Positions 19,600 to 30,384 are shown, counted from the stretch's first letter. The stretch: DNA of 64,000 bases from Arion vulgaris (GCA_020796225.1 CM036758.1:63569774-63633773); one strand, 5' to 3'. Notes: generated by a model from the sequence alone, not told the origin. Numbers and translations: made by a program.

Positions 19600-20985
19600 A
19601 CGAATAAATACAACGAAATTCAATTAGCATTTCCCCCAAAATAAGAATTTTAACATACAAATTGAGTTGAATACAAAACAAAAATTCAACATTACCTTAT
19701 CAGATAGCAAATCAGACAAAACTGTCCAACATTTTTCATTGTCTTCTGATGTTCCGTACAAACAGAAATTCACGAAGCCTAGTATGACAGAACTGTCATA
19801 ACTCTGGACTTTACTGTTGTCTCCATGGCGTGCGCTTGAATACAATTAAAAACAACAGTCACTGGAGCATAGGCAAGGGAACTACAAAGTCTGTTTCATA
19901 GACAGATACCCTTAAGGCAGCTGAAATGAGCCTATTCGGTATCAAAAGGCTATTATATTACCTGTAGGAGGTGAGTTGGAAAGCGTTTAAAAAAACGTTG
20001 ATTGCTCGCATACAAAATAGTTAGTTTTGTTTGGATGCGCACCGTGTGTAACAGACGCACACTAAATACAAATCTATGCAAGGAAAAAGTCAGGATATGG
20101 GGAGTGAACAGATGGACTAAGCTGAGCCAAATGAAATCCCAGGAACTGAAAACCTAATGTGGTAAACGAGAAATACACCAGCATCTCGCGGGAAGGAGAA
20201 CGAGGGAAACCTCAAATATGTCACAAACTCATTAAAGCTTCCCCTCCTACCGAATACATTCCCCACTCCCGCATGATCACCCCCAAAACAAACACTCATT
20301 TTAAAAGCACATCCCAAACCCCCATCCGTCTTAAACTGTACCAAAATCGCTTAGAAAATTTATTCAGGACACCAAGTACAAACCAGAAGGAACTCCCCCT
20401 CCCCACAAGCTCACCCTCCCTTCCTCGATTTACACTGACCCACTATTTCCTCTTAAACTAACAATTAAAATAGTGGAAAATGTTCTATTGTCTATCCCCA
20501 GGTGGATGATGGGATAGGTTGTCCACTCTTGCAGTTAAGCGTAGGGGTGGGAGCTTTAATTTGCGTTCTAGGGCCAGAATGCTCAAATGTAGAATGTTCA
20601 AATCCCCATAATCAGCAGTCTGACACACTTAACGGATGAGCGCGTATGTCCTAAAATGGTAAGAGACTGTATCAAGCGTCCCCCAATACCACCACCATCC
20701 TGCCTCAAATACATATGAACTTTCCATCCGGACATGTTTCTCTTCAACTGACATTATCTCCCCCCTTCTGCCCTTAACGGAGGTCACACCTGAGACTTCA
20801 GATAGGACCCCCACACCTGTATGTGAATGACCCCGTCTGTATACACGTCACACTTGGGGTCAGAACATTTTAAGCGATGTGCGGAAACCTACAAATCTGA
20901 GGTGGTCCACAGCCAACTCTAGATAACAAGGCCAGACAACTGACAAGGGGTTCCCTGACCTAGATCAGAAAAAGGGGCCGGAAAA
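19600..20985. other. Low-repeat stretch, no gene recognised
   Basis: Contains a C-rich plus-strand ORF (100 residues, 20159-20461) and a 75-residue minus ORF, both without motifs. Nothing tandem or transposon-like was recognised. Confidence 0.35.
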
Positions 20986-21290
20986 TATAGATGTTTGATA
21001 GAGCACTGCAAGCTTTTTTGTAATTTTACTTAATTCTATGAGTCTATGGTTATTTATTGGTGAAACATATTTATTATAATGATATTCGTTATTGTTAAAC
21101 TTCGTTATTGTTAAACTTCGTTATTGTTAAACTTCGTTATTGTTATTCGTTAACTTGTTGCGTAATATATCTTCGATTTAGCATTTTGTGTTGATTTAAA
21201 AATATATACACCAATACTGGAATGCGAGGTCACGTGGTGTAGTTGGGGTCTGATTTCCCATAATTCTTACCTGAGTCCGAAGGCCCATAC
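20985..21290. repeat. Dispersed repeat J, copy 2 with 16-bp expansion
   Basis: Matches copy 1 (8690-9010) in block order. It contains a local tandem expansion of TTCGTTATTGTTAAAC (16 bp, about four units, 21086-21150) that copy 1 lacks. Its right part is interrupted by the SINE-A at 21293. Confidence 0.75.
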
Positions 21291-21292
21291 GC

Positions 21293-21759
21293 TTTTTTTT
21301 CCCCGATCCAGAAGCACTTGAGCCGAAAGCTCTTCGGCTCGGTGTCATGGACATTGTAACCCTTCGGCTCGGTGCCACGAACACCGTAAGTCTGGGGAAC
21401 CTGTAGCTTTTCTGCCAGTCCGCGGAGTTCTTCTTCTTCTTCTTTGCGTTCGTTCTTTACGACCAATTTTAATCACTTTTTGTGATATGTTTGATCTTTG
21501 CCAAGAACGTGTATACGTTGCACATTGGTTTGATAGGCCCCTAAACGCATAAGACTTCTACACGTTTAGGACACATGCATCCGATTTCAGCCAAATCTCC
21601 TTAGTCGCCTCTTACGACATGCGTGGCAGGTAACAGTGGTTCTATTCTTTACACCCCAAATTTGGGCCCCGGTAACCATTCGGGCGGTCCGCGGAATTGA
21701 ACCCGCACTTACAGAGGACTAGTCACCCGTAGTCCAACGCGCTACGAACACGCTGGGCA
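21293..21759 (-). mobile_element. SINE-A copy split by a SINE-B
   Basis: The SINE-A tail and 30-bp units occupy 21293-21429 and the tRNA-like head 21687-21759 (GGAATTGAACCCGC, GTCCAACGCGCTACG). Between them sits a SINE-B on the same strand. The SINE-A itself lies inside repeat J; the flanks AGGCCCATA and AGGCCAATA may be its diverged TSD. Confidence 0.85.
21430..21686 (-). mobile_element. SINE-B nested in SINE-A, 12-bp TSD
   Basis: Complete reverse SINE-B from CTTCTTCTTCTTCTTTGCG to CGGTAACCATTCGGGC. The TSD GTCCGCGGAGTT / GTCCGCGGAATT is at 21418-21429 and 21687-21698, with one mismatch. The SINE-B is therefore younger than its host SINE-A. Confidence 0.92.
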
Positions 21760-21914
21760 GGCCAATAAGTTTATAGTTGGCTCTGGGGGGTCAGACCAGA
21801 TCAGATTTGGAGAAAACCGAGGGGAGGCTGCGATGATACTTAATAAATTGGCGGATTAGAACAAAGACTCGTATGTATTGTATCACATAAGCAAGCAAAT
21901 GATTAAATCAAACG

Positions 21915-22137
21915 TGTGGTGACAGGGCCTGCAAGGGAAGCAAAGAATAGTACCACTGCGACTTACAAGGCATGTCGTAAGAGGCAACTGATGTAGGGAC
22001 CTAGTTAATAAAAATCGTCGCAGAAATCGGATGTGCTGACCTACTTGAAGGTGCATAACTGGCACAACGTACAATCGCTCTTAGGCTCAGATCAAATACA
22101 AATCACACAGAGTAGTTAACAAGTGGTCGCTATGCTA
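21915..22137 (+). mobile_element. SINE-C copy
   Basis: GCCTGCAAGGGAAGCAAAG, the central motif GTCGTAAGAGGCAACTGATG, GTCGCAGAAATCGGATGTGC, the CTACTTGAAGGTGCATAAC block and GTTAACAAGTGGTCGCTATG. The GAA tail is lost. Confidence 0.8.
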
Positions 22138-22239
22138 CTGCGTCTTGTGAGTAATATATGACAATACAATCTCTCATTAAATATTAGGTCAGTGGCCATC
22201 CTTCCTAGTCTGTCCCAAGTTTGACTACTACGCTAGTGT

Positions 22240-22740
22240 CCACGAGCCATGGAAATTCCGGAGTTCGTGATAGCTTAGACTTAAAATTACTCTATGCCGT
22301 GCTATGATACAAAGAACCGGCCGCATCAGGTGGCTCCGAAAGAGAGGGGGCGGCATAAGCAACAAAATCAAAATCACAATTGAAGTTTATTTAAAAGAAA
22401 AAACCCTTTAGGGACGGCATTTCGAAGACTTGCATCATACTGAGATAATATACCACACGGTCCGGAGTCTGTGTGTATAGAATGCGTGGTTGAACTACAG
22501 GAAACCCGGATATTTTAATTACGGATATAAATTACAAATACATCTGAACTCGGATCTCGGATTGCTTGAATGGGGAGTGATCATGGTGATAAGGAAATCA
22601 AGACTTCATAGAATAATCAGTCAAAGGCGCCGTAATAGCGGAATGACTATGCATAAATTCATATCGGACGAAGGAAACAACATATTTCTTCAGCACCAAT
22701 TGGCACTGACTATGATGATGTCGTCTATCCCTAAATAACA
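22240..22740 (+). repeat. Dispersed repeat H with internal interruption
   Basis: GGAAATTCCGGAGTTCGTG (22252) and GTGGTTGAACTACAGGAAAC (22482) match the continuous arrangement at 51233-51305. Here about 190 bp of unrelated sequence (22300-22450) lies between them. Downstream blocks TGATAAGGAAATCAAGACTTC continue the family. Confidence 0.5.
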
Positions 22741-22909
22741 GACCGCTACCGGACACAGACATCCGGACACAGACATACCAGGATGTAGGTAAAAATAACA
22801 CTATCGTTACTGTCTGTACTACCGTTTGTTAGTGCGGACATGTACCTGTTGAATTTAATTGCTGCATTGTTAGCACAGTCGTCGCGAAAATGTTCAGGTT
22901 AGGATTTTT

Positions 22910-23148
22910 TAATCCCCGGCATTTCTTTTTCTTCTTGTCGATCGTTCTTTTTGGTTTTTTGATCATTCTTATTGTGATATAAACAGCCTTGTCAAGAATG
23001 TTTTTTTTTACGTTACATCATTCAGCGCCATTTGGAGCTCTGGTGCCTATCCTTCGGCGATGTGTCCGGTTTCAGGCAGCATTTACTGGGTTCGCTCTCT
23101 GTCAGCCTTTGGCTGTCCCCAGCCTACCTGCAAGGCAGCAGGTTCCCC
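22910..23148 (-). mobile_element. SINE-D copy
   Basis: Reversed order: CTTCTTGTCGATCGTTC, TCATTCTTATTGTGATATAA, TTTGGAGCTCTGGTGCC, TTTACTGGGTTCGCTCTC, TTTGGCTGTCCCCAGCC, AAGGCAGCAGGTTCCC. It ends in a tRNA-like stretch further right. Confidence 0.75.
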
Positions 23149-23164
23149 GACATTAAAAAAAAAA

Positions 23165-23250
23165 AACTCATTGGTCTTCCGGTGATTGAACCTGGGTCTT
23201 CCGCATGTGAGTCCGCGCTCTAATTCAGTTGGTCAGAAGCTCCACATAGA
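23165..23250 (-). pseudogene. tRNA-like sequence
   Basis: The minus strand reads TTAGAGCGCGGACTCACATG followed by GACCCAGGTTCAATCACC, at box A/box B spacing. It is probably a SINE head or tRNA pseudogene; the stems were not convincing. Confidence 0.45.
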
Positions 23251-23259
23251 TACAAGTTT

Positions 23260-23940
23260 ATAATTTCCCCACTTTAAATTCAACAAAGCCACTATTTTCA
23301 ATTTTGAAAATCCAATATTAGGGGATGGATAAAAACGCGCCAAAATGATGACGTCATTGGTAATGTTTACACACAAAGGAGCATACGCCCTAGAAAAATG
23401 TGTGGTTAGCATACTTGGAGAGAAATGTGTGATTAGAATACTTGAAAGTACGCGGTATTCGACAAGCGGCCCACTTTGGAAATTGTTTAACCTACCCAGC
23501 TTCGAAAGCGCGAGAGGGAAAGAGCCTCTTTGTGATTGCTATGAATAAAGTGGTGAAGTCCTTACCGCGCGCAAGTATACTTGACAGACCTTAAAAGATA
23601 TGTAGAATACGTCACTAGCCCACGCCATTTCTTGTCGCCTGCTGCTAGCTAGATGTGGGGAGACAGGCCCAAACACCCACACACTAACAAACATATAGGC
23701 GTGTATGGTAGTGGAAAAATGTATTGTCCTCGTGGTAATCAAACACTTTTTATAGTCCAACATTATTTATAGAGTCCAAACTTTAACAAGAGGTCATGAA
23801 AGTAAAGTAATTACGTAGGCATTAACGCTTTCCATATTAAAAAAAAAAAGCAAGTCAAACTTTTGCCATGCTCAACAAAATTTGGAAAGTCAATAAATCT
23901 TAAAACAAAAAATATATGGAAGCTTTGTCCGAGAATGGTT
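23260..23940. other. No recognised feature
   Basis: Only incidental ORFs under 80 residues. The pair GTGTGGTTAGCATACTTGGA / GTGTGATTAGAATACTTG is a short local duplication at about 23400-23445. Confidence 0.35.
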
Positions 23941-23949
23941 CTTATAAAT

Positions 23950-24505
23950 AGTAACTGTTTTTCTTCTTCTTCTTCTTTTGCGTCACACTGCTACCAGGTT
24001 GTTGCCCAGTGTCGTGGTTTTCTGTTTTTGTCTTGCGCTGTTCTGTTGTCAACACACTGCTACCAGGTTGTTGCCCAGTGTCGTGGTTTTCTGTTTTGTC
24101 TTGCGCTGTTCTGGTGACGTAGGTGATTTTTATTTTTGCTCTTTGACAGGATTCTTCTATGCCATTTAACCATCTTTTTCGTGGTCTTCCTCTCGCCTTT
24201 ATTCCTGATGTTCTGTTGTAGAAGACTATGTATACTGTGGAGTTTGGATGCATTCTTATTAAGTGGTCAAACCACTTCATTCTTTGTTTCTCAATGCAAG
24301 ATTCTGTGTCAACTTTCTTTCTTATGCTGATGTTGGTGACTCTGTCTTTTCTGGTGTTGTTGGTAACTTTTCGAAGGTACCGCATTTCACATGTAGTTAA
24401 TTTTTGTGACTGCACTTTGCTCATTGTCCATGTTTGGCTCTGGTAACACAAAGTAGGTATGAAAATGCTGTTGATCAACTGTTGTTTAGCTGTCAGTGAC
24501 ATTTG
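23950..24505 (-). pseudogene. LINE-3 fragment, 3' end of a non-LTR retrotransposon
   Basis: The minus strand encodes 186 residues: IPTLCYQSQTW, KVTNNTRKDR, QRMKWFDHLIRM, then KARGRPRKRW. This is the post-RT region (YxSQTW ... RMKWxxHLxRM ... GRPRKRW) of RTE/CR1-like LINEs; the RT core is missing. About 65 bp of the 3' part is tandemly duplicated (CACTGCTACCAGGTTGTTGC at about 23987 and 24055). The 3' end is GACGCAAAAGAAGAAGAAG, a (GAA)n tail like that of SINE-B. A second copy is at 46408-46786. Confidence 0.85.
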
Positions 24506-24624
24506 TGGGTGTCGTACGGAAATCTACAAATCTGAGGTAGTCAGACTAGATCTGGAGAAAGCCGTGGGTAGACTACGGTGATACTAAGAAAATTGACGTT
24601 TAAGAACAAAGACACGTGTGTATA

Positions 24625-24883
24625 CAGGGTGTTCAACTTAAAAGCAGCCCATGAATGAAGCTAATCTGGCATATATGTATGGAAATGAGAAGGTTCAGTT
24701 ATGACGTAGTATAGGTCAAGGTTGTGTGATGGTGTGTAGTTGTAGTGCGGGAAGGGGCGATGAACAAATGTGACGTAAGACAAGCTTGTCAGAACCGGTT
24801 TAAACAGTAAGTAGACAGAGATGCAATGCGTACCTGGCAAATTTATATTTATCAATGGGGCTGCTTTTAAGTTGAACACTCTG
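24625..24883. mobile_element. mariner-type MITE with 26-bp inverted ends
   Basis: The left end CAGGGTGTTCAACTTAAAAG (continuing CAGCCC) is matched by a right end that is its reverse complement with one change (CTTTTAAGTTGAACACTCTG). TA lies at the left border. About 260 bp, no ORF. The flanks (GAACAAAGACACG and TTGTATCACATAAG) resemble an uninterrupted sequence at 21860-21895, which serves as a paralogous empty site. Confidence 0.8.
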
Positions 24884-25059
24884 TTGTATCACATAAGTAA
24901 TCAAAAATTTAATTAAATATAAAACTAACGACAATATCGCCTTTTAGGGCGGTGTAGGACGGGGGAAGACTCTAATGAATTTAATGATCGCTTGGCTAGC
25001 GCTGTCACCGAGAAACTGATCAGGTAAGGATTTTCATTATACCCTCGACAGAAATAATT

Positions 25060-25121
25060 CCTTGATCTTACTGGGGATCGAACACGGATCTCCAGAATGG
25101 GAACCCGCTCTCTAATCCATT
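25060..25121 (-). pseudogene. tRNA-like sequence, head-to-head with SINE-G
   Basis: The minus strand reads CCAATGGATTAGAGAGCGGG (box A region) and CGTGTTCGATCCCC (box B). It abuts the plus-strand SINE-G head at 25122. Confidence 0.5.
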
Positions 25122-25345
25122 GGGGCTAAGTGGTTAAGTCCTTTGCCTTGCGAGTCGAAGGTCGTGGGTCCGAATCCGGACCGCGGCCTTCTGTTCACGG
25201 GTGCAGTTTTTTTCCAGAGACCCCTAGGATTGTTGCCGGAGCTACGGAGTTCGCGCTTTGTGCAGGTGTCCTGTCATTTCTGCGGAAAGGGACCGGGCCA
25301 TATGGGGTAAAACCCGGTGCAATGATGTCAATCCTTCGGCATTAG
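25122..25345 (+). mobile_element. SINE-G copy, best example
   Basis: Box A-like GGGGCTAAGTGGTTAAGTCC and box B-like GTGGGTCCGAATCCGG are followed by CGCGGCCTTCTGTTCACG, CAGAGACCCCTAGGATTG, GGAGCTACGGAGTTCGCG, CATTTCTGCGGAAAGGGACC and AAAACCCGGTGCAATG. Confidence 0.75.
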
Positions 25346-25513
25346 GCCAGAAAGTAGTAAGTATTGGAACATGACATAAAACAGCATACATAAGCTGGAG
25401 ACATTCCCAAAATAAATGTTTTACGCTCGTAGAAGAATACTGCACATTTTCTGGGAAAATACGATATCAATTAAAGCGATTTTTAAAGGAACTAATTGTA
25501 CGCTATTGGAGAC

Positions 25514-25677
25514 CAGTGGCGGCTCGTCATTAAGGGCCAGTAGGGCCGGGCCCACCAAAAATAAGAAGTAAAGTGTATTTATTATTTTATACATTAAAAT
25601 ATAACCTAACCGAACCATGGTTTTTCCGAAAATTTCTGTCTGGCCCCACCAACAAAAATTATCATGAGCCGCCACTG
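25514..25677. mobile_element. hAT-type MITE (small family) with 8-bp TSD
   Basis: Ends CAGTGGCGGCTCGTCATTAA and ATGAGCCGCCACTG. A perfect TSD, TTGGAGAC, is at 25506-25513 and 25678-25685. The interior (AATATAACCTAACCGAACC, TGGCCCCACCAAC) matches the 45733 and 46324 copies. Confidence 0.94.
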
Positions 25678-25767
25678 TTGGAGACCATTATTAATGAGAT
25701 ACATTCGTAATCACGTCCTCACATGTCAATTAAGATGCAGGTGCTCAAGTAGAATATTAGACGTAAT

Positions 25768-25837
25768 CAGTGGCGGCTTGTCATTAAGGGCTACTAGGGC
25801 CGGGCCCCACAAAAATAACGATCACGAGCCGCCACTG
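25768..25837. mobile_element. hAT-type MITE, internally deleted 70-bp copy
   Basis: Both ends are intact (CAGTGGCGGCTTGTCATTAA, ATCACGAGCCGCCACTG) but about 95 bp of the interior is missing. The TSD GACGTAAT / GATGTAAT is at 25760-25767 and 25838-25845, with one mismatch. It lies only 90 bp from the full-size copy. Confidence 0.9.
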
Positions 25838-25939
25838 GATGTAATTATAAAAACGACCACGTTTGAATCCATGTTTACTTCTATCTATTACGAGGCGTGC
25901 ATCATACGGTAAAGTGAACTGCCACGCAGTTGTATAATG

Positions 25940-26425
25940 AATGCATAGTCATAGTAGACTGAGAAAAGAAAAGACAGACCACAACATTTTGTAATGGAAG
26001 ACCGTTCAGCTTAGTCAGAAAATCGGAAATTCCCGTTGGGGAGTCTTTTAAAAAAAAAATGTCTTGAATCTTGTTTTGCTTTACATAGTCAGGATAAAAA
26101 GATGTTTATAAAATGCACTATCTCTGTTATTTCTGAGATCCATCTTTTGAGTGGACGACCTTTTGCTTTGTATCCACTGTGTCGTAAGCGCAATGTCTGT
26201 TGTAAATCTGCTTATGTGGCCGAACAATTTAATTTGTTGTTTCGAGATGAAGTTCAATACTGATGTTGTTCCTATTTTTTTCCTGATGACTTAATTTCGA
26301 AACCAGTCTCTCTTGATAGTCCATATAATACTGCGTGGACACTTCATCTCTGTCGTGACTAGTTTTCTTTTATCGTTTGATCTCAGCGTCCAATCCGCTG
26401 GAGTGGTCTGTCTTTTACAATTGTT
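25940..26425. other. Possible decayed LINE 3' region (minus strand), unassigned
   Basis: CATCTTTTGAGTGGACGACC, TTGTATCCACTG and CTTATGTGGCCGAACAATTT, read on the minus strand, have the layout of a degraded LINE C-terminus. Frames are broken and the match to a specific family is weak. Confidence 0.3.
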
Positions 26426-26429
26426 TCAT

Positions 26430-26560
26430 TGAACATTGTAAGATTTATTGCAATTTAACACGATTCTATGAGTCTATAGTTATTTATTGATGAAAACGTG
26501 CAAATAATTCCGATATTATCATTGTTCAATTTAAGTTGCAACGTAATAAATCCGACCATG
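26430..26560. repeat. Dispersed repeat J, partial copy 3
   Basis: ATTCTATGAGTCTATAGT, TTATTGATGAAAAC and a GTTGCAACGTAATAAATC block match copies 1 and 2; the remainder is absent. Confidence 0.6.
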
Positions 26561-26816
26561 TATATTTCAAGTTCGTAACATTTCGAGAAGTAGGCTAAAC
26601 AAAGTGTACAGACCACACACATCATTGGAACGACTTTGCTATATATATATATATATCTCAACATCCGAACTGATAGTCTGTACTAAGGAAACAAGTTTGT
26701 TGAGATTAGTGATTGTCGACGCCGGCCGGCTAGGCACATAATGTTGATGATAACATACAACCTTTTCCCGTGATTTGTTTTGTTTTTAAAATGAATTAGT
26801 TTTAATGTACCAATAG

Positions 26817-26900
26817 TCGCCTCTTACCACATGCTTTGTAGGTCGCAGTGGTTCTATTCTTTGCTTTCTTTGCGGGCCCCGGCACCACACGGGCGGTACA
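26817..26900 (-). mobile_element. SINE-C head only, ends at the central motif
   Basis: The head and central motif are present (TAGTCGCCTCTTACCACATG, GTTCTATTCTTTGCTTTC, GGGCCCCGGCACCACACGGG). The 3' body is absent: the sequence departs just beyond the motif at the GGTACATTA side. Confidence 0.8.
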
Positions 26901-26929
26901 CAACATATAATTTTTAAAAAATGCCCGTA

Positions 26930-27110
26930 TACCTTAGGGTATGAAGTCACTTCCCTTCAAATTTCTAGTCCCTAGTGTGCAGGAGGTAGGAGGCAAAATT
27001 CCTTTCCTCGCGTGTGGAACATCGAGTTTGGGATTGAACCCACGCCCCTCTTGTGTCTAAGTCGATACGCGAACACTTATGCATTATGCTAACCCGTCTC
27101 ATAGTACACA
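26930..27110 (-). mobile_element. SINE-K copy
   Basis: The reverse complement gives GGGTTAGCATAATGC, box B-like GTGGGTTCAATCCC, AACTCGATGTTCCACACGCG, CTCCTGCACACTAGGGAC and GAAGTGACTTCATACCC, the same order as 8020-8195. Confidence 0.65.
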
Positions 27111-27780
27111 CCATACAATACTGACATACGTGTACAGACAATAAAACACACTTAAGAAAGGTACTTCAAATCGTTGTAAACAAAATTAGTCAACCTCTAA
27201 TCTTTCACCCTCTCCCTCCGTTCTGTATCAAGTTCTGTACAATTTGTGCCACAGTAAGGGCCCTTCTACATCAACGCCAACTTCATGTCATAAAGTTGAC
27301 ATATTGCAACAACAGTATTTTCTGACGACCTGGCATCAGGTGTACAATTTTCCGCGGCTTCTTTCATCTTTTGGACTAAATTATTTTGCCTGAATAAATT
27401 AAGTATGAATACTCCAGCAGGTTGGAAGGGAAAGTAAGTAGCCTGTTGGTTGTAGTGTCATGTTGGTCCTCGTTATTCGCAAACAGGCAAAAATAACCAG
27501 ACATATAAAAACTACGCAATGAATATACTTAGTAAACACATGCAGTCAGCACGCGCTGCAAGAGATTGAGACCTCATGTGATGTACTTGCTAAATATAGA
27601 GATTATGAATATACGGACATATGTTACTGAACAAACATCAGCTTAACATTCACCCAACAGATGTCTCTGTCGCATATCTATGTATCAGATTGTCAGACTT
27701 GATAGCAAAATGCAAAATTGTAGAAAAGAGTAATCTAGATACTTATAGAGCTGGGGAGATAACAGAGCGTTGAGATGGAC
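27111..27780. other. No recognised feature
   Basis: No tandem, transposon or coding structure recognised. Confidence 0.4.
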
Positions 27781-27784
27781 TGGT

Positions 27785-28445
27785 TCTACCATAAGGAAAA
27801 AAACACTATAACATAGCAAGACATGAAGTTGACTTGAGCCACAGGGAAGTGAAGAACAGTAAGAGGAGATAGAATGGATCCACCATAGGAAACAACTCTA
27901 TAACATAACAAGATATGCCCTTCACTTGAACCCACAGAGAAACAGGATAGGAGGAGTGAACACCATAAGGAAACAACGCCATTACATAGCAAGACACGCA
28001 CATGACTTGAACCCACATAGGAACATAAGAACAGGATAGGAGGAGTGAAATGGTCCACCCTAAGGAAAACCCCATTACATAGCAAGACATGCACTTGGCT
28101 TGGGCCCAGAAAGGAAGAGAAAAACAGTATAGGAGGAGATAGACTGGTTACTTCCTAAGGAAACAACCCAATAATATAGCAAGACACGCAGTTGTCTTGA
28201 ACCCTGAAGGAACAGAAGAACAGAATAGAAGGAGTGAACTGGTCAACCCTAAGGAAACAATCCCATTACATAGCAAGACATGCACACATGTCTTGGGCCC
28301 ACAGCGGAAGAGAAAAACAGTGTAGGGGAAGTGGACATGTTCCATTCCAAGAAAACAACACAATAACATAGCAAGACATGAACATGACTTAAGCCCACAG
28401 AGAAAAAGAAGAATGAGGATACCAAAGAATACATGGCGAAGAACA
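27785..28445. repeat. ~95-bp minisatellite, seven units
   Basis: The block AAGGAAACAACCCCATTACA / TAGCAAGACATGCAC recurs at about 27791, 27885, 27964, 28059, 28155, 28249 and 28348 (spacing 79-99 bp). It alternates with CAGAATAGGAGGAGTGAAC and CCACCCTAAGG. Several minus-strand ORFs of 94-128 residues (cysteine- and serine-rich repeats such as SCYVMG) result from the array and are not genes. Confidence 0.92.
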
Positions 28446-28537
28446 GAATAGGTGAAGGTCACAGATGTCGGAACATTATGGACAAAAAGTTGAAGACTTC
28501 CCAGAATAGAATTCAGTGTAGAGTGGAATAACATGCA

Positions 28538-28985
28538 GATTCGATTGATTGATTGATTGATATGATCATCATCATTGCACTTTGGTGAGTAGCCATATGT
28601 GCTCCGATTTCTTTCTTACACAATGAAGATCTCGGCGGCAGTGCACGAACTCTGTAGCACTGGAGAGAGTCCCCGATGTAATTTAGAAGATGATGAAAAT
28701 ATTATGTAGGAATTTGATTGATTAATCTTTCTAATGAATTGTATATGGACAGCCGTATTCCAGCCTGCTCTTCTGGATTTTGAACTGCCAAAGGTTCTCT
28801 TACGTGCTCAACTTGAAAACGGGACCTACGTTTTATCGTCCGTCTCCGATTGGACTAGAACTCGATCTCAACTACACTGAGATCCGGGGTCTCTGGAGAA
28901 ATATCCCGAGGCCTTCACGAGGGAGCGAACCGAATATCTTTGAAACGAGAGGCGTGCATCTAACGTCTACGCCACAGAAACCCTT
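28538..28985 (-). mobile_element. SINE-E, essentially complete copy
   Basis: On the minus strand, the tRNA-like head has TGTGGCGTAGACGTTAGATG (box A region) and TTCGGTTCGCTCCC (box B). The body has GATCTCAGTGTAGTTGAGAT, CGGAGACGGACGATAAAAC, CCAGAAGAGCAGGCTGG and GGGGACTCTCTCCAG, then a (CAAT)n tail seen as GATTGATTGATTGATTGA. At about 450 bp it defines the family used for the other copies. Confidence 0.8.
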
Positions 28986-29385
28986 AATGCAGGCTAGAGA
29001 TGGGAGTGTGCATTCGCACATACTGACAAACTAAAAGACACACGATGTTACACATTAAAATACACACACGTATGCACACTAACAAATACACACATATATG
29101 AAGATCCTGTTTCTTCAAATTCCTCTTGTCACAAAAAGCTCAAAGAAGCAATTTGACAAATTTCAGATGTTGTGATAACATACTAACAATACGCACCGAG
29201 GTTGATGATGCGGGAAAGCCAGTAATATATGGGATTAGTTGTTTGAAATGATGAAATATATTTTTCAGAATGTCAAAACTAGATCTCCAAGTTTGAAGAT
29301 TGTGTTTCATTAAGCATACATTCACCAGGGCAGGATGAAGAGTTCGCATGAAGGGATATTACTTATGTTTAGAGAAAAACAATGT
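28986..29385. other. CA-rich and unassigned sequence
   Basis: ACACAC-type low complexity at 29037-29100, then unassigned sequence. Confidence 0.35.
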
Positions 29386-29387
29386 AA

Positions 29388-29433
29388 TGGTGATGGAATG
29401 GTGATGGAATGGTGATGGAATGGTGATGGAATG
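29388..29433. repeat. 11-bp tandem repeat
   Basis: GGTGATGGAAT is repeated four times. Confidence 0.95.
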
Positions 29434-29553
29434 GAGGACAAGTATTCGTGTGTCTATGAGAGAGAAAAATGATAGAGAGAGAAAGAGATAGAACGAAAGA
29501 GACGAGAGAAAGAAGTAAGGAGTGGGTGAATTTTTAAAAAATAAAAAAATTAA

Positions 29554-29680
29554 CCCATTCATCCTTGTAATCCGCTATACTGACCCCTATATTTTTAAGA
29601 TATCCCAAAGCCGATATACTGACTAATTCTGTATACATTGCAATAATGCGTACGTCCGGGAGTAATACGGAGTGAAAGCG
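29554..29680. mobile_element. piggyBac-type MITE, family 2
   Basis: 127 bp bounded by TTAA on both sides (29550-29553, 29681-29684). Ends are CCCATTCATCCTTG and ACGGAGTGAAAGCG, which form an imperfect inverted repeat. TTAA duplication is the hallmark of piggyBac. Related copies are at 46060-46201 and, decayed, at 53385-53517. Confidence 0.65.
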
Positions 29681-29760
29681 TTAAGGCTCGTAAGGTGAAT
29701 TGTTAACTATTGGATTCTCAAAAAGAAGTTTATTATTTTTTCATGTTTGTTGGGCTACAC

Positions 29761-30170
29761 CAGCGTTTCCCAAAGTGGGCGTACCGCCCCCTGTGGGCGC
29801 TGAAGCCTTCCAGGGGGCGATAGTGGGTTCAGAAGCATTTTGGGGAGTTTTTTCGTGATTTGGGGAGGTTTTTTCGTGATTTTGCGATTGAATAGTATTA
29901 AAAATTTGAATTCTGCATTTTAAATTCATCTTATGCTCATTTTACACGATACATTTGTCCATCAATTTTCTATTTAATGTATAGAATCATTTGAAACTTG
30001 ACCATGAATGACAGAAATATATATCAATTTTCTATATCAAAGTGAAAAAGAGCATCTATATATATGGGGGAGGGGAGAGTTAGTAAACTTTTAGAATGGG
30101 CAGGGGTGGGCGTTACAAATTTTATGTCTTGCAAAGTGGGCGGTGGGCCGAAAAAGTTTGGGAATCTATG
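29761..30170. mobile_element. hAT-type element (large family) with 8-bp TSD
   Basis: Ends CAGCGTTTCCCAAAGTGGGC and AAAGTTTGGGAATCTATG. The TSD GGCTACAC / GGCTACAT is at 29753-29760 and 30171-30178. It is in the opposite orientation to the 11237 copy. GC-rich subterminal blocks surround an AT core; there is no transposase. Confidence 0.88.
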
Positions 30171-30384
30171 GGCTACATGTTCTGATATAACCAAAGCAAG
30201 GTTCGTCCTTAGGTTGAAAAGGCGTGCCTAGTCTTAAAGAGACTTTAATCTCCCATATAACAAAGAAACAAGCAAACAGTGACTTGACGTAGAATTAGTT
30301 CTGCACGAGTTGTTTATCTGATAGCTTGTCCTATTATAGAACTAACAAACATAGGAGGGAACCAGGAGCGTAAAACTATATAGA

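Noticed and set aside
27786..28534. Cysteine-rich minus ORFs up to 128 residues, secreted-protein-like
   Set aside because: They follow the 95-bp tandem array in several frames, with no start context or unique region.
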